Shown here piece after piece: positions 18,012 through 26,693 of a DNA stretch of 64,000 nt. The DNA comes from Prolixibacteraceae bacterium (lineage in GTDB: Bacteria > Bacteroidota > Bacteroidia > Bacteroidales > Prolixibacteraceae): positions 18,488-82,487 of the forward strand of contig DMSQ01000051.1 in assembly GCA_003457135.1 (NCBI GenBank). The letters are read 5' to 3'. A program made the translations under genes and the position numbers. Each line of letters opens with the position of its first letter. Within the stretch, counting starts at the first letter, position 1. The notes below the pieces were generated by a model. The model did no database searches. It was not told where the DNA came from and saw only the letters and a list, made by a program, of their open reading frames with translations.

Positions 18012-18797
18012 ATGAAGCTCATACGATTAATTACTATTTCAGGAATTGTTCTGTTTTTTGCTGCCTGCAGAAACCACCAGTCAAGTTTCCCGATAATAAA
18101 TTCACAGTCATTTAATGAAATACAGGTCACCCTTGACGGCTCATTGGCTAAACGGATATGGGCTGATTCTATGAACCAGGTTCAGGAACAAATTCCTTTG
18201 AGTAAAAAACTTGATGAAATGATTGCCATTACTCAAACATTGCAAAAAACAAAACCTGACAGTAGCTGGATGTTCCTAATGAAAAGTTGGGAAGAACTGA
18301 GGAGCAATGAAGCTTTTTTTTCATCTGACACTTTGGCGAACCCGGTTTTTGTTCTTCAGAAATGGGCCGAATTAAATATCAGCCTGTTAAAATTAACAGG
18401 TGAAGTACGGTTTGGCGATACTTTGGAGAAACTTCTTTATGGATCGCCTGCTCCCGTTCTATCTGAAAGATTATTAAAATCAGTGATTTATACTCATATT
18501 TTTGATCAGATATTTATCAATCTCATTGGTTCTTCAAGCCTGAACCACTACCATACAACCGGTGGAATGATCAAACTGACACAGGAAACCGATTTCCCTG
18601 TCAGAAATGAAATGTACCTGAAATGTGAAAGCAATGATGTCCGTTATCTGGACGTGTTTGTCAGGATTCCTGAATGGGCTGTTAATCCAACAGTTAGTCA
18701 TGGTAATGTGAAGTATGTAGCTCATCCCGGTGAATATTGCCAGATTTCGCGGAAATGGAGAAATGGCGATGAGTTCAAAATTATTCTGAAAAATTAA
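18012..18797 (+). CDS. Lipoprotein resembling the C-terminal part of GH127/DUF1680 glycoside hydrolases
   Basis: A 261-residue lipoprotein with lipobox FFAAC (lipidated Cys19). The first half is helical (MIAITQTLQKTKPDSSWMF; LVLQKWAELNISLLKLTGE-like text). From about residue 130 it resembles DUF1680/GH127 beta-L-arabinofuranosidases: LLKLTGEVRFGDTLEKLLYG (their usual tail of the barrel), TGGMIKLTQETDFPVRNEMY, VFVRIPEWAVNP, and PGEYCQISRKWRNGDEFKI, the beta-sandwich ending. The catalytic barrel core with its metal-binding cysteines is absent. It may be a degenerate or repurposed carbohydrate-binding lipoprotein. It is the only lipoprotein directly upstream of surE. Confidence 0.65.
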   Translation: MKLIRLITISGIVLFFAACRNHQSSFPIINSQSFNEIQVTLDGSLAKRIWADSMNQVQEQIPLSKKLDEMIAITQTLQKTKPDSSWMFLMKSWEELRSNEAFFSSDTLANPVFVLQKWAELNISLLKLTGEVRFGDTLEKLLYGSPAPVLSERLLKSVIYTHIFDQIFINLIGSSSLNHYHTTGGMIKLTQETDFPVRNEMYLKCESNDVRYLDVFVRIPEWAVNPTVSHGNVKYVAHPGEYCQISRKWRNGDEFKIILKN

Positions 18798-18827
18798 CGG
18801 GAAGGGATTTTATCAGGTACATTCATT

Positions 18828-18835
18828 TATCTTTG
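18828..18835 (+). promoter_or_regulatory. -7 promoter box for the surE-lpxB operon
   Basis: TATCTTTG matches TAnnTTTG and lies 23 bases before the surE ATG. The -33 element is unclear. Confidence 0.45.
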
Positions 18836-18858
18836 TGAGCATTCAAAAAAAATGAGAT

Positions 18859-19620
18859 ATGAGCGATCGGCCCCTGATTTTGATTACCAACGATGATGGT
18901 GTTTCGGCAAAAGGATTGAAAGAATTAATTGAAGTCATGCGCCTTTTTGGCGATGTAGTTGTTGTGGCGCCCGATACTCACCGCTCCGGAATGTCGAACG
19001 CTATTACGGTTGATCATCCGATACGGGTTACCAAAACCATTGAGGAAGAAGGTTTTCAGGTTTACAAATGTACCGGCACTCCTGTTGATTGTGTGAAGCT
19101 TGCATTTAACCAATTGCTCGACCGTCATCCCGACTTCGTAGTTTCAGGAATTAATCATGGTGCAAACTCTTCCATCAGTATCATGTATTCAGGTACGATG
19201 GGCGGAGCTATTGAGGGGTGTATTCATGGTGTACCGTCAATAGGTTTTTCGTTGAATGACTCTGATCATGAAGCTGATTTTTCACGGGCGAAAATTTATG
19301 TGGCACGCGTTTTTCAGCAGGTAGCCGAAAACGGACTGCCTCCATTTGTTTGTCTGAATGTAAATATTCCGAAGGGAGAAATTAAGGGCACAAAAGTGTG
19401 CCGCCAGACTTCAGGGAAATGGGTGGAAGAATACGATAAACGTACCGATCCGCATAAACGTGAATATTATTGGATGACAGGTTATTTTAAGAACTTCGAG
19501 GAAGATGTGATAGATACCGATATAACTGCACTCGAAAGCGGTTACGTCTCAGTGGTTCCGGTAAATGCAGATATGACTTGCTATGATACCTTTGAGACCA
19601 TGAAAAGCTGGAGGTTTTAA
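18859..19620 (+). CDS. surE: 5'/3'-nucleotidase SurE
   Basis: A 253-residue nucleotidase that removes phosphate from nucleoside monophosphates. The metal site is ITNDDG at the N-terminus, followed by APDTHRSGMSNAIT and the conserved VVSGINHGANSSISIMYSGT with its Asn ligand. TGTPVDCVKLA and PSIGFSLND are further SurE landmarks. Length is normal for the family. It heads an operon with a small membrane protein (one base after its stop) and lpxB, an order often seen in Bacteroidota. Confidence 0.96.
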   Translation: MSDRPLILITNDDGVSAKGLKELIEVMRLFGDVVVVAPDTHRSGMSNAITVDHPIRVTKTIEEEGFQVYKCTGTPVDCVKLAFNQLLDRHPDFVVSGINHGANSSISIMYSGTMGGAIEGCIHGVPSIGFSLNDSDHEADFSRAKIYVARVFQQVAENGLPPFVCLNVNIPKGEIKGTKVCRQTSGKWVEEYDKRTDPHKREYYWMTGYFKNFEEDVIDTDITALESGYVSVVPVNADMTCYDTFETMKSWRF

Positions 19621-19621
19621 T

Positions 19622-19924
19622 ATGGACCTGCGAAAACACAACCGCCTGGATCAAATTTTAACTGGCTTGTTAATCGGGATCATTTTGCCGGTAATTATAT
19701 TCCTGATTACTTATCAGGTCAAATACAGCGATTTGGAATTTACGGTTTACCTGCGAAAAATTTGGCAAATGAAAATATTCCTGAAAATACTTAGCCTTTG
19801 CGTGTTTCCAAACCTGGGAGTTTTTTTGCTTTTTCTTTGGATAAAATTTGAACGGGCTGCCAGAGGCGTTGTCATGGCTACTTTTATATATGCTTTTCTG
19901 GTGTTGATCGCCAAATTAATATAA
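19622..19924 (+). CDS. Small membrane protein between surE and lpxB
   Basis: A 100-residue protein with three predicted transmembrane helices: ILTGLLIGIILPVIIFLITY, FLKILSLCVFPNLGVFLLFLW and GVVMATFIYAFLVLIAKLI. A cytoplasmic Lys/Arg-rich start (MDLRKHNRLD) suggests an inside N-terminus. No domain name is known to me. A small membrane protein at this position is common in the phylum, which suggests a link with lipid A synthesis or envelope maintenance (inference from position only). Confidence 0.75.
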   Translation: MDLRKHNRLDQILTGLLIGIILPVIIFLITYQVKYSDLEFTVYLRKIWQMKIFLKILSLCVFPNLGVFLLFLWIKFERAARGVVMATFIYAFLVLIAKLI

Positions 19925-19934
19925 AATGGAAAAG

Positions 19935-19992
19935 TTGCGAGTTACGGGGTACGAGTTACGGAACCCGAAACCCGGAACCCGAAACTCGAAAC
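19935..19992. repeat. Degenerate inverted repeat inserted before lpxB
   Basis: GAGTTACGGGG-type words on the left are mirrored by CCCGAAACTCG-type words on the right, with extra copies of AACCCG in between. The pattern is a low-complexity, partly palindromic element that fills the gap between the small membrane protein and lpxB. It is in frame with lpxB and lacks a stop, so it can be mistaken for coding sequence. Confidence 0.6.
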
Positions 19993-19994
19993 AA

Positions 19995-21137
19995 ATGAAA
20001 TACTACGTTTTAGCCGGTGAAGCCTCGGGCGATTTGCATGCCTCAAACCTGATCAAAGAGATCAGTTTGATTGATCAGCAGGCACATTTCCGCGGCTTTG
20101 GCGGCGAAAGGATGGAAGAAGCCGGGATGACTGTTCTGAAACATTACCGGGATTTGGCATTTATGGGATTGGTTCCGGTGATCCTGAATATCCGCACCAT
20201 CCGGAAGAATTTCAGATATTGCGAACAGGACATGCTTGATTTTAAACCGGATGTTCTGATTTTGGTTGATTATCCGGGATTCAACCTTCGTATGGCCCGG
20301 TTTGCCAAAGCCCACGGGATCCGAACATTTTATTACATTTCACCCAAAATTTGGGCATGGAAAGAAAAGCGTGTTTATAAGGTGATAGCATACGTTGATG
20401 AGATGTTTACCATCCTGCCTTTTGAAACCGAGTTCTACAAGAAATATAATTATCCGGTCAATTACGTAGGCAATCCTTTGCTTGACGCCATTCTGGAAAA
20501 GAAAATTGAGCCTGATTTCCCGAAGTTTTGGGCTGAAAATAAGCTACACGAAAAACCAATATTGGCAGTTTTGCCCGGAAGCAGGAAAGGCGAGATCAGC
20601 GTTTTGCTGCCAACTATGCTCGAAGCAGCAGCGCAATTTCCCGAATTTCAATGTATAATTGCAGGAGCTCCTAACATGGGAATTGAATACTACCGGCCAT
20701 TTATGAAGGATAGTAAAGCGCCTGTAATCTGGGGGAAAACTTATGAGATACTGACTCATAGTCGTGTAGCCATTGTGTCTTCGGGTACAGCTACCCTCGA
20801 GACAGCCATTATGAATGTTCCGCAGGTGGTAGTTTATCGTCTGACCCCCAAATGGTTGTTTAACTTCCTGAAGTATTTTTTTCTGAAAACGAAATGGGTT
20901 TCGCTGGTTAATATCATTCTGGAACGGGAAGCCGTTACCGAGCTGATTCAGTGGAATTTTACTCTGAAGAATGTAGTTCACGAACTCGAAAAGATTCTCT
21001 ATGATACGAAAAATGAAAAGCGGATGCTGGCCGATTACCGCGATATGATGATCAAACTGGGTGAAGCGGGAGCTTCGAAAAGGGCAGCGGGATTGATGGT
21101 GAGTAAATTGAAAGCATATCATTCCAATAAGAATTAA
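19995..21137 (+). CDS. lpxB: Lipid-A-disaccharide synthase
   Basis: A 380-residue GT19 enzyme that joins UDP-2,3-diacylglucosamine and lipid X to give lipid A disaccharide at the inner membrane. It starts with the conserved MKYYVLAGEASGDLHASN, then HFRGFGGERMEEAGM, LVDYPGFNLRMARFAK, YYISPKIWAWKEKRV and LPGSRKGEISVLLP. I placed the start at 19995 because all LpxB homology begins there. An in-frame ATG at 19926 would add 23 residues made only from the repeat element. Confidence 0.96.
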   Translation: MKYYVLAGEASGDLHASNLIKEISLIDQQAHFRGFGGERMEEAGMTVLKHYRDLAFMGLVPVILNIRTIRKNFRYCEQDMLDFKPDVLILVDYPGFNLRMARFAKAHGIRTFYYISPKIWAWKEKRVYKVIAYVDEMFTILPFETEFYKKYNYPVNYVGNPLLDAILEKKIEPDFPKFWAENKLHEKPILAVLPGSRKGEISVLLPTMLEAAAQFPEFQCIIAGAPNMGIEYYRPFMKDSKAPVIWGKTYEILTHSRVAIVSSGTATLETAIMNVPQVVVYRLTPKWLFNFLKYFFLKTKWVSLVNIILEREAVTELIQWNFTLKNVVHELEKILYDTKNEKRMLADYRDMMIKLGEAGASKRAAGLMVSKLKAYHSNKN

Positions 21138-21155
21138 ATGGTATGTCTGCATAAC

Positions 21156-21173
21156 CGTTCACTGAAGTGAACG
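21156..21173. repeat. Short perfect hairpin upstream of gldFG
   Basis: CGTTCACT and AGTGAACG flank GA. It lies in the 62-bp gap between lpxB and the gldFG fusion, with no T-run, so it is more likely a small repeat or operator than a terminator. Confidence 0.5.
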
Positions 21174-21199
21174 TCAAAGGATATCATATAAATTGACAC

Positions 21200-23611
21200 A
21201 TGTTTAGTCTATTAAAAAAAGAAATTACCAGTTTTTTCGGTTCGCTCACAGGATACGTGGTCGTTTTCGTGTTCCTGCTGGCTACCAGCCTGTTTTTGTG
21301 GATTTTCCACGGAAATTACAATATTTTGGAAGGCGGATATGCCTCGCTCGACGGCCTTTTTTCGTTGGCGCCCTGGGTTTACCTTTTTCTGGTTCCGGCA
21401 ATAACCATGCGTTTGTTTGCTGAAGAGAAACGACTCGGTACCATGGAGGTTTTGCTTACACGGCCACTTTCGGTCATGCAGATTGTTCTGGCCAAATTTT
21501 TAGCCGGACTGTTGCTGGTTTCCATTTCGCTGCTTCCAACATTGATTTATTTTTATTCGGTTTATGCACTTGGCAATCCGGTAGGTTGTATTGACACTGG
21601 CGGAACATGGGGCGCTTTCATTGGTTTGTTTTTTCTGGCGGCCATTTATGTGGCTATCGGTTTACTGGCTTCAGCGCTGACCGACAACCCGGTTTTCGCT
21701 TTTATCCTGGCTTTGTTCCTTTCTTTTATTGCATACCTGGGATTCGATCTGGTTGGCGCCATGCAGCTTCCTTCTTCAATTCAGCAGTTAATAACAGGCA
21801 TTGGTATTAACGAACATTACGCTTCCATCAGCAGGGGAGTGGTTGATTCGCGCGATCTGGTCTATTTTATTTCCGTCGCCTTCATCTTTCTATTTCTTAC
21901 CAGCCGGATCATTCATTTTCATAGCATCAATTTCAGGAAAGAAATCAAATCGGGCGTTTTGGTTTTGGCCGGCGTTATCTTCCTCAGTATTCTTTCCGGA
22001 CAAATTTTTTTCCGACTGGATCTAACAGCCGAAAAGCGATATTCTGTTACCGATGTTTCGAAGAAGTTGGTCAAAAATCTTGAAAAGCCTATCAATATTA
22101 CGCTCTATTTGGAGGGTGAATTGCCAGCCGGATTCCGGAAATTAAAAAAGGCGATTCAGGAGAAAATTGCCGATTACAACGCCTATTCATCGCAACTGAT
22201 TAACCTGACAGTGGTAGATCCTTATGACATTTCAGATGTTAACCGGCGCGATAAACTCTTTATTGAGCTTGCGGGGAAAGGACTTCAGACTACCGATATT
22301 CGCCAGAATACCAATCAGGGGACTATTACACGCCGCATTTTTCCGGGAGCACTGATTGAGTATGGCGATAGGCAGGTAAGCGTCAATTTGCTGAAAAACA
22401 ATCAGAATCTACATGCTGAAGTCAACCTGAACCATTCAATCGAAAGCCTGGAATACGAATTTACTTCTGCATTTTCTGACTTGATGAATGATGAAAATCA
22501 AGCTGTGGCTTTTCTTGACGGCCACGGTGAATTAAACGAATATGAAACCTGGGATTTTACCAGGGCTTTGGCAGAAAAATATACTGTCACCCGGGTTTCA
22601 GCCTCAGAGCTTGTTTCAAAAGATGTGCAGTATAAAGTACTTATTGTAGCCAATCCAACAACACCATTTTCTGAGAATGACAAGTTTTGTGTGGATCAGT
22701 ATTTAATGAAAGGTGGACGGATGATGTGGTTGATTGATCCGGTTTCGGTTAGCCTGGATAGTTTAAGTACCGGTTACTCCACCCTTGCTTTTCCCCGAAA
22801 CCTTAATTTAGACGATCAGTTTTTTAAATACGGAATTCGTTTGAATTCCAATCTGGTTCAGGATGTTGAATGTTTGATGATACCAATAAATACGGCTCCT
22901 TCTGGCGCTTCGCCTAAATTTACACCTGCTCCGTGGTATTTTTCTCCGTTGCTTACTCCAACCGATAGCCATGTAATCAGCCGGAATTTGAACCGTGTAA
23001 AAGCTGAATTTGTAAGCTCGATGGATACGGTTGGTAAAAGCGACCGGTTGCAAAAAACAGTCATTTTGGTCACATCTGACTATTCGCTGGTTTCAAAAAC
23101 TCCGGTCGAAATCAGTCTGGCCAGTGTCAACAATCCGCCCGACCGCAGGCTTTTTAAACAAACATCGCAAGCTATTGGCATGTTGATTGAAGGTACTTTT
23201 ACATCGGTCTTCAATAATCGGATGGTCGGTTCGTTTGGCGTAAAAGCTTTGGAAGTAATCCCGGAAAGCCAGCCCACTAAAATGATTGTCATTTCAGATG
23301 GAAATCTGATGGCTAATCAGTACCGGTTGGTCAATGGAAAACCCGAATACAGTCAATTAGGTTACGACCGGTATTCGAAGCAGACCTTTGGAAATAAAGC
23401 ATTCCTGCTGAATGCGGTAAATTATTTATGCGACGATGAAGGTTTGATGGACTTACGGTCGCGAACATTTAAAATCAGGCTTCTGGATAAAGTCAGGATC
23501 AAAGAAGAAAAACTCAGGTGGCAGATTTTAAATGTGCTGGTTCCCTTGATGCTAATTTCATTTTTTGGATATGTTTATGTGTATCTTCGCCGTCGAAAAT
23601 ACAGATGCTGA
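21200..23611 (+). CDS. gldFG: Fused GldF-GldG: ABC permease plus substrate-binding-like subunit
   Basis: An 803-residue single ORF. Residues 1-240 are the GldF ABC-2 permease, starting MFSLLKKEITSFFGSLTGYV with six helices and the motif RLFAEEKRLGTMEVLLTRPL. A linking helix near 248-268 leads into GldG, recognised by LTAEKRYSVTDVSKKLVKNL, INITLYLEGELPAGFRKLKK and YNLQYEFTSAFSDL-like text, ending in a membrane helix and a basic tail (VYVYLRRRKYRC). GldF, GldG and the ATPase GldA (not in this window) form the gliding-associated ABC transporter. Normally gldF and gldG are separate genes; here they are one chain with no internal stop. Confidence 0.9.
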   Translation: MFSLLKKEITSFFGSLTGYVVVFVFLLATSLFLWIFHGNYNILEGGYASLDGLFSLAPWVYLFLVPAITMRLFAEEKRLGTMEVLLTRPLSVMQIVLAKFLAGLLLVSISLLPTLIYFYSVYALGNPVGCIDTGGTWGAFIGLFFLAAIYVAIGLLASALTDNPVFAFILALFLSFIAYLGFDLVGAMQLPSSIQQLITGIGINEHYASISRGVVDSRDLVYFISVAFIFLFLTSRIIHFHSINFRKEIKSGVLVLAGVIFLSILSGQIFFRLDLTAEKRYSVTDVSKKLVKNLEKPINITLYLEGELPAGFRKLKKAIQEKIADYNAYSSQLINLTVVDPYDISDVNRRDKLFIELAGKGLQTTDIRQNTNQGTITRRIFPGALIEYGDRQVSVNLLKNNQNLHAEVNLNHSIESLEYEFTSAFSDLMNDENQAVAFLDGHGELNEYETWDFTRALAEKYTVTRVSASELVSKDVQYKVLIVANPTTPFSENDKFCVDQYLMKGGRMMWLIDPVSVSLDSLSTGYSTLAFPRNLNLDDQFFKYGIRLNSNLVQDVECLMIPINTAPSGASPKFTPAPWYFSPLLTPTDSHVISRNLNRVKAEFVSSMDTVGKSDRLQKTVILVTSDYSLVSKTPVEISLASVNNPPDRRLFKQTSQAIGMLIEGTFTSVFNNRMVGSFGVKALEVIPESQPTKMIVISDGNLMANQYRLVNGKPEYSQLGYDRYSKQTFGNKAFLLNAVNYLCDDEGLMDLRSRTFKIRLLDKVRIKEEKLRWQILNVLVPLMLISFFGYVYVYLRRRKYRC

Positions 23612-23741
23612 TTTCTTTTGAATAAAATAATCGTCCATCAATAGGTTAAAAATATCAAAGTTTGTATATTCGTGTGCTTCCCGTAGATTAGAAGGGGAAG
23701 TGATTTTAAGGCAAATAATTAAAACTCTAAAAAAATAACTA

Positions 23742-24872
23742 ATGAAATTTGTTGTTTCAAGTACCGAATTACTCAGTCATTTATCTGCTATCAGTAAAGT
23801 GATCAATTCAAAAAATACCCTTCCAATTCTTGACAATTATTTGTTTTTACTGGAAGATAATCTTCTGACTATTACTGCTTCCGATCTGGAATCAACCTTA
23901 ATTACCAGTTTGGAACTGGATAATACCAACGGTACCGGAACCATCGCTGTACCTGCCAGGCTGATGAACGAAACTCTTAAAGAATTTCCGGAACAGCCTC
24001 TAACTTTCCAGATTGATCCTGAAACATTTGCCATTGAAATTTTTTCCCAGAATGGAAAATTTAGTATAGTTGGGCAAAATGGCGAAGACTTTCCGCAACA
24101 ACCCATGTTAAACGAAGACAATGCTTCGACCATTAATGTGAACCACCATGTGCTGCTAAGCGGAATTAATAAAACACTTTTTGCTACGGCGGATGACGAA
24201 CTTCGTCCGGTAATGAACGGAATTTTTATTGAATTGACTGAAGAAGACATGAAGTTTGTGGCTTCCGATGCGCATAAACTTGTTCGGTATAAACGTTTCG
24301 ATGCCAAAGCCGAAAAGGATGCCTCTTTTATTCTTCCAAAAAAACCTGCTGCTTTATTAAAGAGCTTGCTTCCGAAAGAAGAATTTGATGTGAAACTGGA
24401 GTTTGACGAAAAAAATGCCTTCTTCACCTTAAGTAATTTTAAGCTGATTTGCCGTTTGGTTGAAGGTAATTATCCAAGTTATAACTCAGTTATTCCACTG
24501 AACAACCCCAATAAATTGATTATTGACCGTGTTGAATTTTATAATACAGTTCGTCGTGTATCCGTATTTTCAAATCAGGCAAGTAATCTGATCCGCCTAA
24601 AATTAACCGAAAACCAATTGGTTGTATCTGCCCAGGATATTGACTTCTCCATTTCGGCGGTTGAACGTTTAAATTGCCAATACGAAGGCGACGATATGGA
24701 AATCGGTTTCAAATCAACCTTCCTTCAGGAGATTTTAGCTAACCTTTCTGCTGCTGAAGTAAAAGTTGAATTCTCAGACCCGACCCGGGCAGGGTTGCTC
24801 TTGCCTGCTGAAAACGATAATGAAGAAGAAAATGTACTGATGCTATTGATGCCAATGATGATAAACGCATAA
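23742..24872 (+). CDS. dnaN: DNA polymerase III beta subunit (sliding clamp)
   Basis: A 376-residue clamp with three DNA-clamp domains. N-terminal MKFVVSSTELLSHLSAISKV and ILDNYLFLLEDNLLTITASD are typical; FIELTEEDMKFVASDAHKLV is the middle-domain hallmark, and the C-terminus ends in NVLMLLMPMMINA, the peptide that lines the partner-binding cleft. It encircles DNA and tethers replicative polymerase. It stands alone here, not beside dnaA, as usual in Bacteroidota. A strong terminator follows. Confidence 0.97.
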   Translation: MKFVVSSTELLSHLSAISKVINSKNTLPILDNYLFLLEDNLLTITASDLESTLITSLELDNTNGTGTIAVPARLMNETLKEFPEQPLTFQIDPETFAIEIFSQNGKFSIVGQNGEDFPQQPMLNEDNASTINVNHHVLLSGINKTLFATADDELRPVMNGIFIELTEEDMKFVASDAHKLVRYKRFDAKAEKDASFILPKKPAALLKSLLPKEEFDVKLEFDEKNAFFTLSNFKLICRLVEGNYPSYNSVIPLNNPNKLIIDRVEFYNTVRRVSVFSNQASNLIRLKLTENQLVVSAQDIDFSISAVERLNCQYEGDDMEIGFKSTFLQEILANLSAAEVKVEFSDPTRAGLLLPAENDNEEENVLMLLMPMMINA

Positions 24873-24890
24873 TCTTTTTGTGCCTATATA

Positions 24891-24929
24891 AAAACGACCC
24901 TGACAGAGATGATTTGTTAGGGTCGTTTT
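24891..24929 (+). terminator. Rho-independent terminator after dnaN
   Basis: An 11-bp perfect stem: AAAACGACCCT (24891-24901) with AGGGTCGTTTT (24919-24929). Confidence 0.85.
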
Positions 24930-24947
24930 GAAATAACCGACTTGATA

Positions 24948-26657
24948 ATGAAAAAAGAAATCCTATATCTGTTAATTATAATAACCTTTATTCTTGTGAT
25001 ACAGGTAGAAACATTATTTGGTCAAACTTATTGCAATCCACTCAACCTGAGTTATCAGTTTAATACAAATCCGAAATCAAACCATGATTTGGCCGATCCA
25101 ACTGTCGTACTGTTCAAAGACAAGTATTTTTTATTCGCTTCAAATGCCGGTGGATATTGGTACTCGGGCGACTTGCTTTCATGGAAGTTTGTGTCCGTAC
25201 CAACTCTTCCATTCGAAAATTTGGCGCCAACGGCTGTTGTAATTGGGGACTGGCTCTATTTTTTTACATCTTTCAGCGATAAAATATACCGTTCAAATGA
25301 TCCTGCCATTGGAAAATGGGAAATATTTACAAGCTCACTGCTGACATCTGTGATAAGCGATTATGCGATTTTTGCCGATACCGATGGTCGGGTTTACTGC
25401 TACTACGGATGTTCCAATAATGATGGGGTTATGTCGCGTGAACTCGATGCAAACAATGCATTCAATCCTTTGGGTGTCCCTGAAATCTGTCGAAAAGCAA
25501 ATCCTTTGCAAGACAAGCGCAAGAAGAATAAAAATAACACTGATGCAACCAGCAGTTATAATGTTAAAGGTTCGTGGATGAATAAATATAACGGGAAATA
25601 CTATTATCAATGCGCTGAATGGAACATTGATGTGAATAATTATGGCGATGCTGTATATGTTTCCGATAATCCAATGGGGCCTTTCAAATTTGCTCCAAAT
25701 AACCCATTCTCGTACCGTCCGAATGGGTTTGTATGCGGGGCTGGTAATGGATCTACATTTGAAGATAAACATGGCAACTGGTGGCATATTGCTACTGTGA
25801 CAGCTCCTAAAAATCATAAATCTCAATCCCGGCTTGGACTTTTCCCTGCAGGTTTCGATAAGGATGGGAACTTGTTTGCAAAAACTGATTTTGGCGATTA
25901 CCCGATCATAATGCCCGACAGCAAATACACTAATGTTAGCAAGCTCGATCCTGAATGGTCGTTACTTTCTGATGAATTAACGGCCCAGGCATCTTCAAAT
26001 TTAGGTACATGCCCTGTTACCTTTGCATTCGATGAAAATATAGGAACCTACTGGAGCGCGCGTACCGGAGACAAAGGTGAATGGTTAAGTGTTGACTTAG
26101 GATCGGTGTGTACGTTAAATGCTTTTCAAATTAATTTTGCTGAGAATAATACACAAATTCAAGGGACTAATGACTTACTTGCTCAACAATATTTGGTTGA
26201 ATATTCCGTTGATAAAAAGACCTGGAAAAAACTAAGCGATAAGACTTCTAACTTTGAATATCAACCCAACTATTACGAATCGGTAAAAATTCCCGTTCAG
26301 GCACAGTATATAAAAATTATAAACTATCGTGTGCCAGGCGTCACTTTTGCTATTTCAGGCTTCCGGATTTTTGGATCCGGAACGAATCGTAAACCGAAAA
26401 AGATTAATTCATTTCGTGCGGTTCGGGATTACCGTAATGCACAGATAATTAAAATGTCGTGGGAAAAACAGGCCAATACTGCCGGTTACAATATCAGGTA
26501 TGGTACCGATAAAGATAAATTATATCACAGCTATCAGGTTTATAAAAATACCCGGTTAACCATTCGTTGCCCTGATAAAAACAAGACTTACTGGTTTGAA
26601 ATCGATGCTTTTAACGACAGCGGAGTTACATCTGGCAAATTACAACTTTCGAAATAA
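24948..26657 (+). CDS. Secreted GH43-like five-bladed propeller protein with F5/8-type C and FN3-like domains
   Basis: A 569-residue exported carbohydrate-active protein. After a signal peptide (ending near LFGQ) comes a GH43-type propeller with LADPTVVLFKDKYFLF as the first catalytic-Asp blade, then YWYSGDLLSWKFV and a later Glu in NGSTFEDKHGNWWH. From about residue 345 there is a discoidin-like (CBM32) domain (CPVTFAFDENIGTYWSA; WLSVDLGS), and from about 475 an FN3-like domain (VRDYRNAQIIKMSWEKQANT). It probably acts on a plant or algal glycan outside the cell, but the substrate cannot be told. ATG 24948 is preferred over TTG 24942. It is not part of a visible SusCD locus. Confidence 0.85.
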   Translation: MKKEILYLLIIITFILVIQVETLFGQTYCNPLNLSYQFNTNPKSNHDLADPTVVLFKDKYFLFASNAGGYWYSGDLLSWKFVSVPTLPFENLAPTAVVIGDWLYFFTSFSDKIYRSNDPAIGKWEIFTSSLLTSVISDYAIFADTDGRVYCYYGCSNNDGVMSRELDANNAFNPLGVPEICRKANPLQDKRKKNKNNTDATSSYNVKGSWMNKYNGKYYYQCAEWNIDVNNYGDAVYVSDNPMGPFKFAPNNPFSYRPNGFVCGAGNGSTFEDKHGNWWHIATVTAPKNHKSQSRLGLFPAGFDKDGNLFAKTDFGDYPIIMPDSKYTNVSKLDPEWSLLSDELTAQASSNLGTCPVTFAFDENIGTYWSARTGDKGEWLSVDLGSVCTLNAFQINFAENNTQIQGTNDLLAQQYLVEYSVDKKTWKKLSDKTSNFEYQPNYYESVKIPVQAQYIKIINYRVPGVTFAISGFRIFGSGTNRKPKKINSFRAVRDYRNAQIIKMSWEKQANTAGYNIRYGTDKDKLYHSYQVYKNTRLTIRCPDKNKTYWFEIDAFNDSGVTSGKLQLSK

Positions 26658-26693
26658 ACAGACATTATTAATTTCAATTTCTAAATTCTTAAC

